Shown here piece after piece: positions 44,105 to 51,343 of a stretch of DNA of 51,343 bases. The stretch is from the NCBI RefSeq assembly GCF_001591825.1, contig NZ_BCVQ01000028.1, positions 1 through 51,343 of the forward strand, written 5' to 3'. A program made the position numbers and the translations under genes. The notes below the pieces were generated by a model, which was given only the letters and a program-made list of their open reading frames with translations, did not search any database and had not been told where the DNA came from. How positions within the stretch are numbered: position 1 is the first letter of the stretch; the number at the start of each line of letters is the position of its first letter. This DNA comes from Rossellomorea vietnamensis NBRC 101237 (lineage in GTDB: Bacteria; Bacillota; Bacilli; Bacillales; Bacillaceae_B).

Positions 44105-44521
44105 ATGTCAGAAATCATCAACTGTCCACGCTGCAACGCGATTTTTATGCAAAATAAGTTCCGTGATGTGTGTGACAAGTGTTATAGAGAAGAAGAAAGT
44201 ATGTATGAGACCGTCTACCAATTTTTGAAGAAGCGGGAGAACCGCGCTGCAACCATGAATCGAGTTATTGAAATCACCGGGGTAGATGAGGAACTTCTAT
44301 ATAAATGGGTGAAAAAAGGCCGCATCCAGACGAGGCAATTTCCGAATATGGGTTATCCTTGTGATAAATGTGGGAAGATTATTGGGACGGGACGAATCTG
44401 CGGTGACTGTTCATCAGAGCTTGCCAGTGATCTGAAAAAGTTCGAAACCGAACAGGAATGGAAGAAAAAATCCCAGGAATCAGGTCAGAGAACATATTAC
44501 ACCATGAGAGAAAAGAACTAG
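44105..44521 (+). CDS. yvyF: Flagellar operon protein YvyF
   Basis: A 138-aa protein of the flagellar operon family TIGR03826. An N-terminal zinc-ribbon-like CPRCNAIFMQNKFRDVCDKC and a central short helix-turn-helix-like stretch (VIEITGVDEELLYKWVKKGRI) lead to a second Cys pattern CDKCGK...CGDC. The place between comFC and flgM is the same as in B. subtilis. It may be a regulator, but its function is unknown. ATG 44105 has GGGAGG ahead. Confidence 0.9.
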   Translation: MSEIINCPRCNAIFMQNKFRDVCDKCYREEESMYETVYQFLKKRENRAATMNRVIEITGVDEELLYKWVKKGRIQTRQFPNMGYPCDKCGKIIGTGRICGDCSSELASDLKKFETEQEWKKKSQESGQRTYYTMREKN

Positions 44522-44565
44522 TATCGAGTAAAATAAATGAGGAAGAACTAACCAGGCTCTATTAC

Positions 44566-44592
44566 TAAACAAATCTCCTATGTATCCGATAT
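44566..44592 (+). promoter_or_regulatory. Sigma-D promoter of flgM
   Basis: TAAA (44566-44569), exactly 15 bases, then TCCGATAT (44585-44592) closely fits the sigma-D consensus TAAA-N15-GCCGATAT. flgM has such a promoter in B. subtilis too. Confidence 0.85.
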
Positions 44593-44634
44593 ACTAGGTA
44601 GAAACAATGGACGTGATGAAAGCGAGGGAACATG

Positions 44635-44901
44635 ATGAAGATTAACTCTATTGGAAATCAGAACATCAATCCTTACAAGCGCAACCTGAATAAAATGGAT
44701 GAGGTCGGGAAAGCTGGCAAACCGGCATCCGACAAAATCGAAATTTCTTCTGCTGCTAAAGAGATGCAGGAGGTTTCCAAACTCAGCAAAGAGCGTCAGG
44801 CGAGAGTAGAGTCTCTAAAAGATCAAGTTCAAACTGGTAACTACACTATCGATCCGAAAGCCATTGCTAAAGGATTAAAGAATTTCTATAACGGACAATA
44901 A
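44635..44901 (+). CDS. flgM: Anti-sigma-D factor FlgM
   Basis: An 88-aa anti-sigma factor that binds SigD until the hook-basal body is complete. The C-terminal region has DKIEISSAAKEMQEVSKLSKERQARVESLKDQVQTGNY, the binding helices. The start MKINSIGNQNINPY matches B. subtilis; ATG 44635 has GAGGG 6 bases ahead. It sits behind the sigma-D promoter, giving the usual feedback, and flgN follows after 16 bases. Confidence 0.93.
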   Translation: MKINSIGNQNINPYKRNLNKMDEVGKAGKPASDKIEISSAAKEMQEVSKLSKERQARVESLKDQVQTGNYTIDPKAIAKGLKNFYNGQ

Positions 44902-44917
44902 AGGAGTGCGAACAAAC

Positions 44918-45412
44918 ATGTCAGCCACAAACCTTACAACAACACTTGAAAAACTCTATAAGCTGCACAAAAGTTTGTTCGACCTTTCTGTGAATAAAAC
45001 GGATGTCATCAAAAAAGGTGATATGAGTGAACTTGATCGTGTATTGAAAGATGAACAGAAGCATTTGGCCGCCATTAATACGGTGGAGGCAGAACGACAA
45101 AGAGAATCCAGTCACTATCTTCAATCAAGGGGACTGGCTTTTAACGAAGCTCCTACGATCTCTCTGTGCATCGAGCACAGTTCACCCCAGGAACAAGAAG
45201 CGCTTGCCCATTGGCAGCAAAAACTGGTCGGTATCATCGGAGAATTGAAAGATCAGAATGAGCTGAATCAAAAGCTTGTCTATCAATCTCTTCAATTTGT
45301 GAATATGAATCTATCCATGACGCAACCACTGCCGGATCAATCCACCTATTCACGACCGAATGGTGAAAAGAAAGCGCCGGCAAGTCGATCCATCTTTGAT
45401 TCGAAAGCATAG
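44918..45412 (+). CDS. flgN: Flagellar chaperone FlgN (YvyG)
   Basis: A 164-aa helical protein of the FlgN family, chaperone for the hook-filament junction proteins FlgK and FlgL, whose genes are next. Heptad-like KLYKLHKSLFDLSVNKTDVIKKGD at the N-terminus and a long C-terminal helix are visible. ATG 44918 is used; the frame extends to GTG 44906, which directly abuts the SD AAAGGAG. Confidence 0.85.
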   Translation: MSATNLTTTLEKLYKLHKSLFDLSVNKTDVIKKGDMSELDRVLKDEQKHLAAINTVEAERQRESSHYLQSRGLAFNEAPTISLCIEHSSPQEQEALAHWQQKLVGIIGELKDQNELNQKLVYQSLQFVNMNLSMTQPLPDQSTYSRPNGEKKAPASRSIFDSKA

Positions 45413-45441
45413 CACTTACTAATTGAAACGGAGGCAACACC

Positions 45442-47019
45442 ATGCGATCCACTTTTATGGGCCTGGAAACGGCAAAACGAGGCATGTACACCCAGCAGGG
45501 CGCCCTTTATACAACCGGCCACAACATCTCCAATGCGAATACCCCTGGATATACCCGTCAACGTGTAAACTTTGAACAAACGACACCTTATCCTTCCCCA
45601 GCCATGAACCGTCCGCAAATCCCAGGCCAAATCGGAACGGGAGTCGAAGCCGGTTCGATTCAACGCGTGCGTGATTCATTCCTGGACATGCAGTACAGAG
45701 GCGAAAACCAAAAGCTTGGCTACTGGGAAACAAAAATGGAAGCGATGAAGAAGATGGAAGAGGTCATGAACGAACCATCCGATTCAGGCTTATCGAAAAC
45801 GGTGGATATGTTCTGGCAGTCCCTTCAGGATTTAGCGGTTAACCCGTCCAATTCAGGTGCACGGTCTGTAGTCGTCGAAAGAGGGAAGGCTGTTGCTGAA
45901 ACATTCAACTACTTATCCTCCTCTTTAACAAGTGTCCGTGGGGATTTGAAAAATGAACTGTCTGTCAGTGAAAAGCAAATTAACTCCCTGTCCAGACAAA
46001 TCGATAACATCAATAAACAAATAGCCGATGTTGAACCACATGGCTATCTTCCAAATGATCTATACGATGAGCGTGACCGATTAATCGATGAACTTTCACA
46101 GCATGTTTCCATCCAAACGAGCTACCAATCTAATGGAGGAGCGTCGTCACCCATCGCAGAAGGTGCCGTCACAGTCACCTTGGTCGGGAAAGACGGAAAC
46201 CTGGCCGTCAACCTCGTCGGCAAAAATGGCGTAAATGAAGTTAAGCTTACCTATGATGGACCTCAAAATTCGGTGGATTCAGTCGCAATAGGTCAACAAA
46301 CACTCGATATCAAAGATTTCCTATCACAAGGTGAAGGGAAACTCAGAGCCCTGATTGATACATACGGCTTCATAAATAAAGACGGTGAAGCAGAGGGCTC
46401 CTACATGAGTATGCTGGATGAACTGGACAGCATGGCGTACGAATTCGCCAAAGCATTCAATGACCAGCATCAACAAGGGTTCACACCTGAACAGATGAAT
46501 GATCCAAACTTTGATCCTGACACCGATACTCCGGATACACCGAAGTTCTTCCAGGATGCAATGAATGCCGCATCAGCTCTGGGTGGTGTGCCGAAAGCAG
46601 GGTTCGCGCAAAGAATCCAGGTAGCCGATGAAATGAGCAACCTCGATAACATCGCAACAGCCGGTGCAGATAATCCGACTCTCGGAGATGCATCCAATGT
46701 CCTGGCACTAGCCGACATCATCACAACCACTAAACTGCCTTACGGTGAAAAAGAAGCCTCATTCCAAGGGCACTTTGAATCCGTGATCGGAAAAATGGCC
46801 GTTGAATCACAAGAATCTGTAAGACTCGCAAGCAACTCTGGCGTACTAAGAGGAGCAGTGGACGAACGCCGAATGTCCGTCAGCGGTGTGTCCCTGGACG
46901 AAGAAATGACCGACATGATCAAATTCCAGCATGCCTACAACGCCTCTGCTAGAATGATCACACTACAGGACGAAATGCTCGACAAAATCATCAACGGCAT
47001 GGGTACCGTTGGAAGATAG
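45442..47019 (+). CDS. flgK: Flagellar hook-filament junction protein FlgK
   Basis: A 525-aa protein that caps the hook and joins it to the filament. The N-terminus has MGLETAKRGMYTQQGALYTTGHNISNANTPGYTRQRV, typical for rod/hook proteins. The C-terminal D0 ends EMTDMIKFQHAYNASARMITLQDEMLDKIINGMG. A central variable domain is present. The SD GGAGG is 7 bases ahead of ATG 45442, and flgL follows after 14 bases. Confidence 0.96.
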   Translation: MRSTFMGLETAKRGMYTQQGALYTTGHNISNANTPGYTRQRVNFEQTTPYPSPAMNRPQIPGQIGTGVEAGSIQRVRDSFLDMQYRGENQKLGYWETKMEAMKKMEEVMNEPSDSGLSKTVDMFWQSLQDLAVNPSNSGARSVVVERGKAVAETFNYLSSSLTSVRGDLKNELSVSEKQINSLSRQIDNINKQIADVEPHGYLPNDLYDERDRLIDELSQHVSIQTSYQSNGGASSPIAEGAVTVTLVGKDGNLAVNLVGKNGVNEVKLTYDGPQNSVDSVAIGQQTLDIKDFLSQGEGKLRALIDTYGFINKDGEAEGSYMSMLDELDSMAYEFAKAFNDQHQQGFTPEQMNDPNFDPDTDTPDTPKFFQDAMNAASALGGVPKAGFAQRIQVADEMSNLDNIATAGADNPTLGDASNVLALADIITTTKLPYGEKEASFQGHFESVIGKMAVESQESVRLASNSGVLRGAVDERRMSVSGVSLDEEMTDMIKFQHAYNASARMITLQDEMLDKIINGMGTVGR

Positions 47020-47033
47020 GCAGGTGAAATGAT

Positions 47034-47939
47034 ATGCGTGTTACTCAAAGTATGCTAACTGCAAACTCGATGAGGAATTTAAGTTCTTCTTATGGACGAA
47101 TGGGTCAGCTGCAGGACCAGCTGGCGACAGGGAAGAAGATTACGAAGCCTTCGGATGATCCGGTTGTTGCGATGAAAGGGATGTTTTATCGTTCGAACCT
47201 GACAGGGATTGAGCAGTATAAGCGGAATTTATCGGAACTTTATTTGTGGATGGAGAACTCGGAGTCTGGTATTGAACAGGCGAATCAGGGATTGCAGCGT
47301 GTGCGGGAATTGACTTTGCAGGGGAAAAATGGAACATTGAGTCCGGAAGACCGGAAAGCTGTTGCGACAGAAATTGAACAGATCAAACAGGATCTTGTCA
47401 GTGTAGCTGAAACGAAAGTAGCGGGAAGATATATTTTTCATGGAACAGATGTTGGGAATTCTCCGATTAAGGATGGCAATCCTGCAGATGGAAGTGCTCC
47501 ACAGGTCGCTGACAATTTAGGCAACAGTGCCATCGATTCTTATCCCGTAGAGGTTTCACAGGGCGTTTCTTTAAAAGCCAATGTTAATCCCAATAAGGTC
47601 TTTAACCAGAAACTGTTCGACACCGTCCATAACATTCAAAAAGCATTGGAGTCAGGAGATGATTCAGCCCTTGATACAGAGCTTGAGAATTTGGATAATG
47701 TCATGAACACGTTATCAGCAGAACGTTCAGAACTTGGTGCCCGTTATAATCGTCTAGAAATGGTAGACGACCGACTGGGTCAACAGGAAGTAACGGCGAA
47801 TCGGATTCTATCTGATAATGAGGATGCAGACATCGAACGCGTCATCACAGACTTGAAAACCCAGGAAAGTGTCCATCGGGCTGCACTCAGCGTCGGTGCC
47901 AGAATCATTCAGCCGACACTGATGGATTTTCTACGATAA
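47034..47939 (+). CDS. flgL: Flagellar hook-filament junction protein FlgL
   Basis: A 301-aa junction protein. It starts MRVTQSMLTANSMRNLSSSYGRMGQLQDQLATGKKITKPSDDPVVAM and ends with the flagellin-like C-terminal helix (VITDLKTQESVHRAALSVGARIIQPTLMDFLR). It has no intron, unlike hag, although it belongs to the same fold family. The terminator at 47944-47996 follows right after the stop. Confidence 0.95.
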   Translation: MRVTQSMLTANSMRNLSSSYGRMGQLQDQLATGKKITKPSDDPVVAMKGMFYRSNLTGIEQYKRNLSELYLWMENSESGIEQANQGLQRVRELTLQGKNGTLSPEDRKAVATEIEQIKQDLVSVAETKVAGRYIFHGTDVGNSPIKDGNPADGSAPQVADNLGNSAIDSYPVEVSQGVSLKANVNPNKVFNQKLFDTVHNIQKALESGDDSALDTELENLDNVMNTLSAERSELGARYNRLEMVDDRLGQQEVTANRILSDNEDADIERVITDLKTQESVHRAALSVGARIIQPTLMDFLR

Positions 47940-47943
47940 AAGC

Positions 47944-47996
47944 AAGGGGGCTGACCCTTTAAGGTGTTTTGTCACCTTAGGGTCTAGTCCCTTTTT
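47944..47996 (+). terminator. Long terminator after flgL
   Basis: AAGGGG...CCCTT, ACCCT...AGGGT and AAGGTG/CACCTT pair in a nested long stem with a six-base loop, ended by TTTTT. It may only partly end transcription, as yviE and fliW follow closely. Confidence 0.8.
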
Positions 47997-48014
47997 ATAT
48001 GGAGGTGAGTATGT

Positions 48015-48605
48015 GTGAACGTTCCACAAATAAGATTGCAGTCCACGTCAGCAGCCATTAGCATCCGGACGACTCCAGGCCGTATGGACATTGAACAGCC
48101 ACCGGCAGAATTGGATATCCAGCAGCCACAGGCAAAGATGGAAATTGAGCGTACGTCTTCCAAGCTAACCATTGATCAAACCGAGGCACGGGCCGATATG
48201 GATTTGAAGTCGGTGCGCCGCAGGATAGAAGAATATTCCCAACAAGGATATGAAGACTGGGTGGCGGGACTTGCCCGTGTCGCCCAGGACGGGGATGAAC
48301 TGATGATGATTGAGAATGGCGGAGGTGCGATTGCCGCCCAGGCTAAACGAAACAGTGAAGATTCGATGTATGAGTTTAACATAGGATGGATTCCATCTGC
48401 AGGAAGCGTTAAAATCAGCTATCACCCCGGAAGTGTCAAAGTGAACGTTGAACCGCAAAAAGTGGTGAATAACTCTCGTCCTCAAAAGCCCAATATACAG
48501 TATACTCCAGCCCAGGTGGATGTTAGCTTGAAACGATACGCAGACTTACAAATTGATTTTGCAAACTTAAAACACGTCGGTATTAACTACGAACAAGAAA
48601 TATAG
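48015..48605 (+). CDS. yviE: YviE-like flagellar operon protein (DUF6470)
   Basis: A 196-aa protein of unknown function in the place of B. subtilis yviE. Its N-terminal part has short near-repeats: MDIEQPPAELDIQQPQAKMEIERTSSK with a period of about ten residues. A C-terminal part with NIGWIPSAGSVKISYHPGSVKVNVEPQK follows. The start is GTG 48015 with GGAGGTGAG 5 bases ahead. fliW begins 18 bases after its stop. Confidence 0.85.
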   Translation: MNVPQIRLQSTSAAISIRTTPGRMDIEQPPAELDIQQPQAKMEIERTSSKLTIDQTEARADMDLKSVRRRIEEYSQQGYEDWVAGLARVAQDGDELMMIENGGGAIAAQAKRNSEDSMYEFNIGWIPSAGSVKISYHPGSVKVNVEPQKVVNNSRPQKPNIQYTPAQVDVSLKRYADLQIDFANLKHVGINYEQEI

Positions 48606-48623
48606 AATGAAGGAATGAAGCGG

Positions 48624-49067
48624 ATGAAAATCAATACGAAATATCATGGAGAAATAGAAGTGGAGTCGGAAGACATTTTGACATTCGAACACGGGATCCC
48701 TGGGTTTGGAGAGGAGAAGCAGTTTGTATTATTGCCACTTCCGGAGAATGAGTGGTTTCATATCTTGCAATCTGTGAAGACTTCTCAGCTTGGGTTTGTG
48801 GTGACAGATCCGTTTGTGTTTTTTAAGGATTATGATTTTGAGTTGGATCAGTCTAGTGTGGAGTCTCTTGGGGAGCCTTCCGAAAAAGAAGTGCAGGTGC
48901 TTTCTATTCTTACTGTACGAGAGACGCTTAATGAATCTACAGCTAATTTACAGGCACCTATCATTCTTAACCTAGCACATCGCAAAGGAAAACAAGTCAT
49001 CTTAACCAACTCAGACTACCAAACCAAGCACCTGATCTTTGCTCAGACTGCAGGAAAGAAGGGGTGA
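48624..49067 (+). CDS. fliW: Flagellar assembly factor FliW
   Basis: A 147-aa protein that binds CsrA allosterically and flagellin, thereby releasing hag translation. The family start [26 protein letters not shown] and the late [21 protein letters not shown] are seen. ATG 48624 is preferred over ATG 48615 because AAGGA is 9 bases ahead of it and touches the earlier one. csrA follows after four bases. Confidence 0.95.
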   Translation: MKINTKYHGEIEVESEDILTFEHGIPGFGEEKQFVLLPLPENEWFHILQSVKTSQLGFVVTDPFVFFKDYDFELDQSSVESLGEPSEKEVQVLSILTVRETLNESTANLQAPIILNLAHRKGKQVILTNSDYQTKHLIFAQTAGKKG

Positions 49068-49071
49068 GGGG

Positions 49072-49293
49072 ATGTTAGTACTGACAAGGAAAACGGGAGA
49101 AAGCATTCAAATTGGGGATGACATTGAGCTAACGGTCATTTCTGTAAAAGGAGATCAAGTGAAACTCGGGATCAATGCCCCAAAGAACGTAGATATCCAT
49201 CGGAAAGAAGTCTATCTCTCTATTCAGGATGAAAACACCGAAGCTTCCAAAGGAATCGACAATCTGTTTAATCTTTTGCCAAAAAATGATTAA
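49072..49293 (+). CDS. csrA: Carbon storage/translation regulator CsrA
   Basis: A 73-aa RNA-binding regulator: [25 protein letters not shown], with the RNA-binding Arg and beta strands, and [15 protein letters not shown]. In B. subtilis CsrA dimers bind the hag leader to block ribosome access, and FliW antagonises it. ATG 49072 has GGGGTGAGGGG ahead; the frame to 49039 overlaps fliW and is not used. It is the last gene before hag. Confidence 0.97.
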   Translation: MLVLTRKTGESIQIGDDIELTVISVKGDQVKLGINAPKNVDIHRKEVYLSIQDENTEASKGIDNLFNLLPKND

Positions 49294-49311
49294 TTATTTT
49301 TCTGAAACTAT

Positions 49312-49338
49312 TAAACACTAGTCGAAACGACCGATAAT
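49312..49338 (+). promoter_or_regulatory. Sigma-D promoter of hag
   Basis: TAAA (49312-49315), 14 bases, then ACCGATAA (49330-49337) fits the flagellar sigma-D consensus with slight deviations. The leader to the start codon is about 105 bases. Confidence 0.8.
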
Positions 49339-49408
49339 AGTATTGTAAGCAATGAGGAGAAGGGCGGCCGACCTTTGTGACTTGTTGCAAACTAAAAACT
49401 AGATAGTT

Positions 49409-49438
49409 CACATGGATGTGGGCTTATTTTCAAGGAGG
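49409..49438 (+). promoter_or_regulatory. CsrA-binding sites in the hag leader
   Basis: CACATGGATGTG (49409-49420) forms a CAC/GTG-closed hairpin with GGA in the loop, matching the CsrA consensus RUACARGGAUGU. The second GGA-containing site is the ribosome site AAGGAGG (49432-49438). This two-site layout is that of B. subtilis hag. Confidence 0.8.
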
Positions 49439-49449
49439 AAATTTAAGTT

Positions 49450-50946
49450 ATGAGAATTAATCATAATATTGCGGCTTTGAATACGTACCGTCAATTAAAT
49501 AGTGCTTCTACAGCACAAGGTAAATCTATGGAGAAGTTGTCTTCAGGACTTCGCATTAACCGTGCTGGAGATGATGCTGCTGGTCTTGCAATTTCAGAAA
49601 AAATGCGTGGTCAAATTAGAGGCTTAGACCAAGCATCTCGAAATTCACAAGATGGTATCTCAATGATTCAAACTGCTGAAGGAGCTCTTAATGAAACGCA
49701 TGATATATTACAACGCATGCGTGAGTTAGCAGTTCAAGCTGGGAATAGTACAAATACAGCAGATGATAGAAAAGAAATTCAAAATGAGGTTAATCAACTA
49801 ACTTCAGAGATTAATAGAGTAGGCAATACTACAGAATTTAATACTCAAAAATTATTAAATGGTGGAGAAACCACTGGGAAACTTAATAACTTTACAATTG
49901 GGACTCAAAGTATTCAGAGTGCAACAGCTGAGGGTTCAGCAGATTTTGGTGGAACAACAGGATCTGTAACAGCTTCTGCTGTAACTGATGGAGATACAAC
50001 TTTAAATGGTTATAAAATTAAGTTTGCTAAATCTGGTACTGCTGCAGATCCTTTAGCCGCTACAATAAATACTGGCACAAAAGAGATTACAGTTGCATGG
50101 GGAGACACAAATAAACCTGCTAGTTGGGCTGACGTAAATACTGCAATTAAAGCCGCTACTGATTTAGAACCAACAATCACTACAGATGTAACTTTAACAG
50201 CGGGAACATTTGCAGAAGGAGATTTGGACACTAAACAAATTTCTTTGAGTGGTGGTGTAACTGAACAACTTGGTAGTTCATCATTTACTATTTCAAATAA
50301 TTTAGTAGCTGGAGAAACTATCACAATTTCAGGTCAACAGTTTACTGCTGTTAAAGGAACAGCGGATGCTAGTAGAGGTCAATTCAGTATAGATACTAGT
50401 ACCGATGCTGCAGCGACTAGTCTTGCGGCAGCCATTGATGCAAATTCAACCTTAGCTGGAAGATTTGACGCTGCAGGTGCCGTGGGATCAACCATTACCC
50501 TTACTGAAAGCTCTGGTCAAGCAACTGGGGTTGATTTAGCCAAACCATCGGTTGGATCGAATTTAGGGTTTAAATCAGACTTGCAAATTGGTGCAAATAC
50601 TGAGCAGAGCTTCACTGTACAAGTTGACGATATGCGTGCATTAGCATTAGGTATAACAGGAGGCGCTGCTGGAACTGTAACAGTGGATGGGAAAACTGCT
50701 TCATATACATCATCCTTGAAAGTTACAGATGGTACAAATAGCACTGGTTCTGAAGCTGCTCTAGATGTTTCAACACATGAAAATGCAACTGCTGCTATTA
50801 CAGTCATCGATAGTGCAATTAAGACTGTTTCTTCTGAGAGATCGAAATTAGGATCATATCAAAACCGTTTAGAACACACGATCAATAACCTAAACACTTC
50901 TTCTGAAAACCTAACTGCAGCGGAATCACGTATCCGTGACGTAGAT
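49450..50946 (+). CDS. hag: Flagellin Hag, exon 1 (residues 1-499)
   Basis: The flagellar filament protein. The N-terminal D0/D1 (MRINHNIAALNTYRQLNSAS, SSGLRINRAGDDAAGLAISEKM, TEFNTQKLLNG) and the return D1 (ERSKLGSYQNRLEHTINNL) are fully typical. Between them (about 140-440) lies a long variable domain, unlike the short Hag of B. subtilis. The conserved frame ends at RIRDVD (codon 499, GAT, 50946). Five further codons (YALAA) and a stop at 50962-50964 come from the intron, so the unspliced product would lack the C-terminal D0 helix needed for export and polymerisation. The frame resumes at 51308. Confidence 0.93.
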
Positions 50947-51307
50947 TATGCTTTAGCTGCCTAAACAGTGACAAGCACAGTCGTCCTGGCTGGTAACGGC
51001 CAGTGATTATTATTGGGTGAATTGCTGGAAACCCCTTAGAGCTTTTCTTGCCACAACGTAGTTGGAAACGACAAGCGTAAAGGCTTTAACAAAAGAAAAG
51101 ATTGGGCAATCAGCAGCCAAGCTCCTGTCTTGAAAGAGTGGAGAAGGTTCAACGACTAGGATAAACCATCTAAGGCGAAAGCTATGGTGATGAAATCCGT
51201 AGGTGAAACAATGGTCATCAGCATTGTGAATCCGAAGTGCCCAACCCCTACTTTTTATAGAGGGTGAAGATATAGTCTGGTCATTTATGAAAGTAAATGT
51301 TCGCACG
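50947..51307 (+). ncRNA. Group I self-splicing intron in hag
   Basis: The 361-base intervening sequence has the conserved group I core. P element AATTGCTGGAAA (51020-51031), Q AATCAGCAGCCAAGC (51108-51122), R GTTCAACGACTAGG (51147-51160), S AAGATATAGTC (51267-51277). Pairings I can draw: P2 CTGGC/GCCAG (50986-50990, 50999-51003), P3 TTGGG/CCCAA (51013-51017, 51240-51244), P4 TGCTG/CAGCA (51023-51027, 51111-51115), P6 CTCC/GGAG (51122-51125, 51140-51143), P7 GACTA/TAGTC (51154-51158, 51273-51277), P8 ACCC-CTA/TAG-GGGT (51244-51265). Extra stems between P7 and P3 suggest subgroup IA. Exon 1 ends in U and the intron ends in G, as group I splicing needs. I could not draw a convincing P1. There is no endonuclease gene inside, so it should not be mobile by itself. 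Confidence 0.92.
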
Positions 51308-51343
51308 ATGGCGAAAGAAATGATGAACCAAACGAAGAATTCT
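51308..51343 (+). CDS. hag: Flagellin Hag, exon 2 (start; cut by window end)
   Basis: Twelve codons read MAKEMMNQTKNS, the canonical continuation of RDVD in Bacillus flagellins. The exon joins codon to codon (GAT|ATG, phase 0) with exon 1. The remainder, the C-terminal D0 helix (expected end near LLR), lies beyond the window. Confidence 0.92.
   Translation, partial: MAKEMMNQTKNS

Noticed and set aside
48615..48623. fliW start at ATG 48615
   Set aside because: AAGGA directly touches this ATG; ATG 48624 has proper spacing and gives the family N-terminus.
49450..50964. Flagellin as a truncated pseudogene
   Set aside because: The missing C-terminus is present at 51308 in phase, and the interval has a group I intron core; both splice rules fit.
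51010..51306. A 98-codon open frame on the - strand in the intron
   Set aside because: It lies across the conserved intron core, shows no homing endonuclease motif and has no ribosome site.

Overview
The window looks like chromosomal DNA of a low-GC, flagellated, S-layer-bearing, endospore-forming member of the Bacillaceae. The order tagO, LCP gene, yvyE, degS-degU, degV, comFA-comFC, yvyF, flgM, flgN, flgK, flgL, yviE, fliW, csrA, hag is the one known from Bacillus subtilis. The S-layer part (SLH proteins, csaB, secA2, slaP) is instead of the B. anthracis type. Spo0E-family and degS/degU genes fit a sporulating bacillus. I cannot name the species from sequence alone.

Layout. (1) 1-23.9 kb is an S-layer and cell-envelope island. 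It holds five SLH-domain surface proteins: an NlpC/P60 hydrolase, a glucosaminidase, the S-layer protein itself, a phosphodiester glycosidase and a 5'-nucleotidase. It also holds the pyruvyl transferase csaB that makes the SLH ligand, a MurJ-like flippase, a polysaccharide operon (UDP-ManNAc dehydrogenase, TagA-type transferase, polymerase, two GT4 enzymes), and the dedicated export pair secA2-slaP. (2) 24.2-29.6 kb carries tagO, an LCP ligase, yvyE and degSU with a long folded leader. (3) 29.8-40.7 kb is an accessory stretch between degU and degV: a trehalose PTS regulon (treR, treA, treP with three TreR operators), a lipoprotein, a Spo0E-like gene with a broken or ACG start, tandem two-TM proteins, a LytE-like hydrolase, two transporters and small genes. 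(4) 40.8-51.3 kb carries degV, the comF genes and the late flagellar operon through csrA and the flagellin gene hag.

How it works together. Envelope polymers are started by TagO, extended and pyruvylated by the csaB and wecC clusters and attached to the wall by the LCP protein. SecA2/SlaP export the S-layer protein, whose SLH domains bind the pyruvylated polymer. Six envelope promoters share a TGTCGAA (Spo0A-box-like) motif just downstream of the -10, one of them with a mismatch, which suggests a common sporulation or transition-state control. In the flagellar part, sigma-D promoters precede flgM and hag, and the hag leader carries a textbook CsrA hairpin.

The most striking item is at the right edge. 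The flagellin reading frame stops early and resumes after 361 bases in exactly the conserved C-terminal flagellin sequence. The interruption has the P, Q, R and S core elements and helices P2, P3, P4, P6, P7 and P8 of a group I self-splicing intron. Other structures worth attention are a four-copy 25-bp-period palindrome array before comFA and a dispersed 13-bp repeat (six copies).
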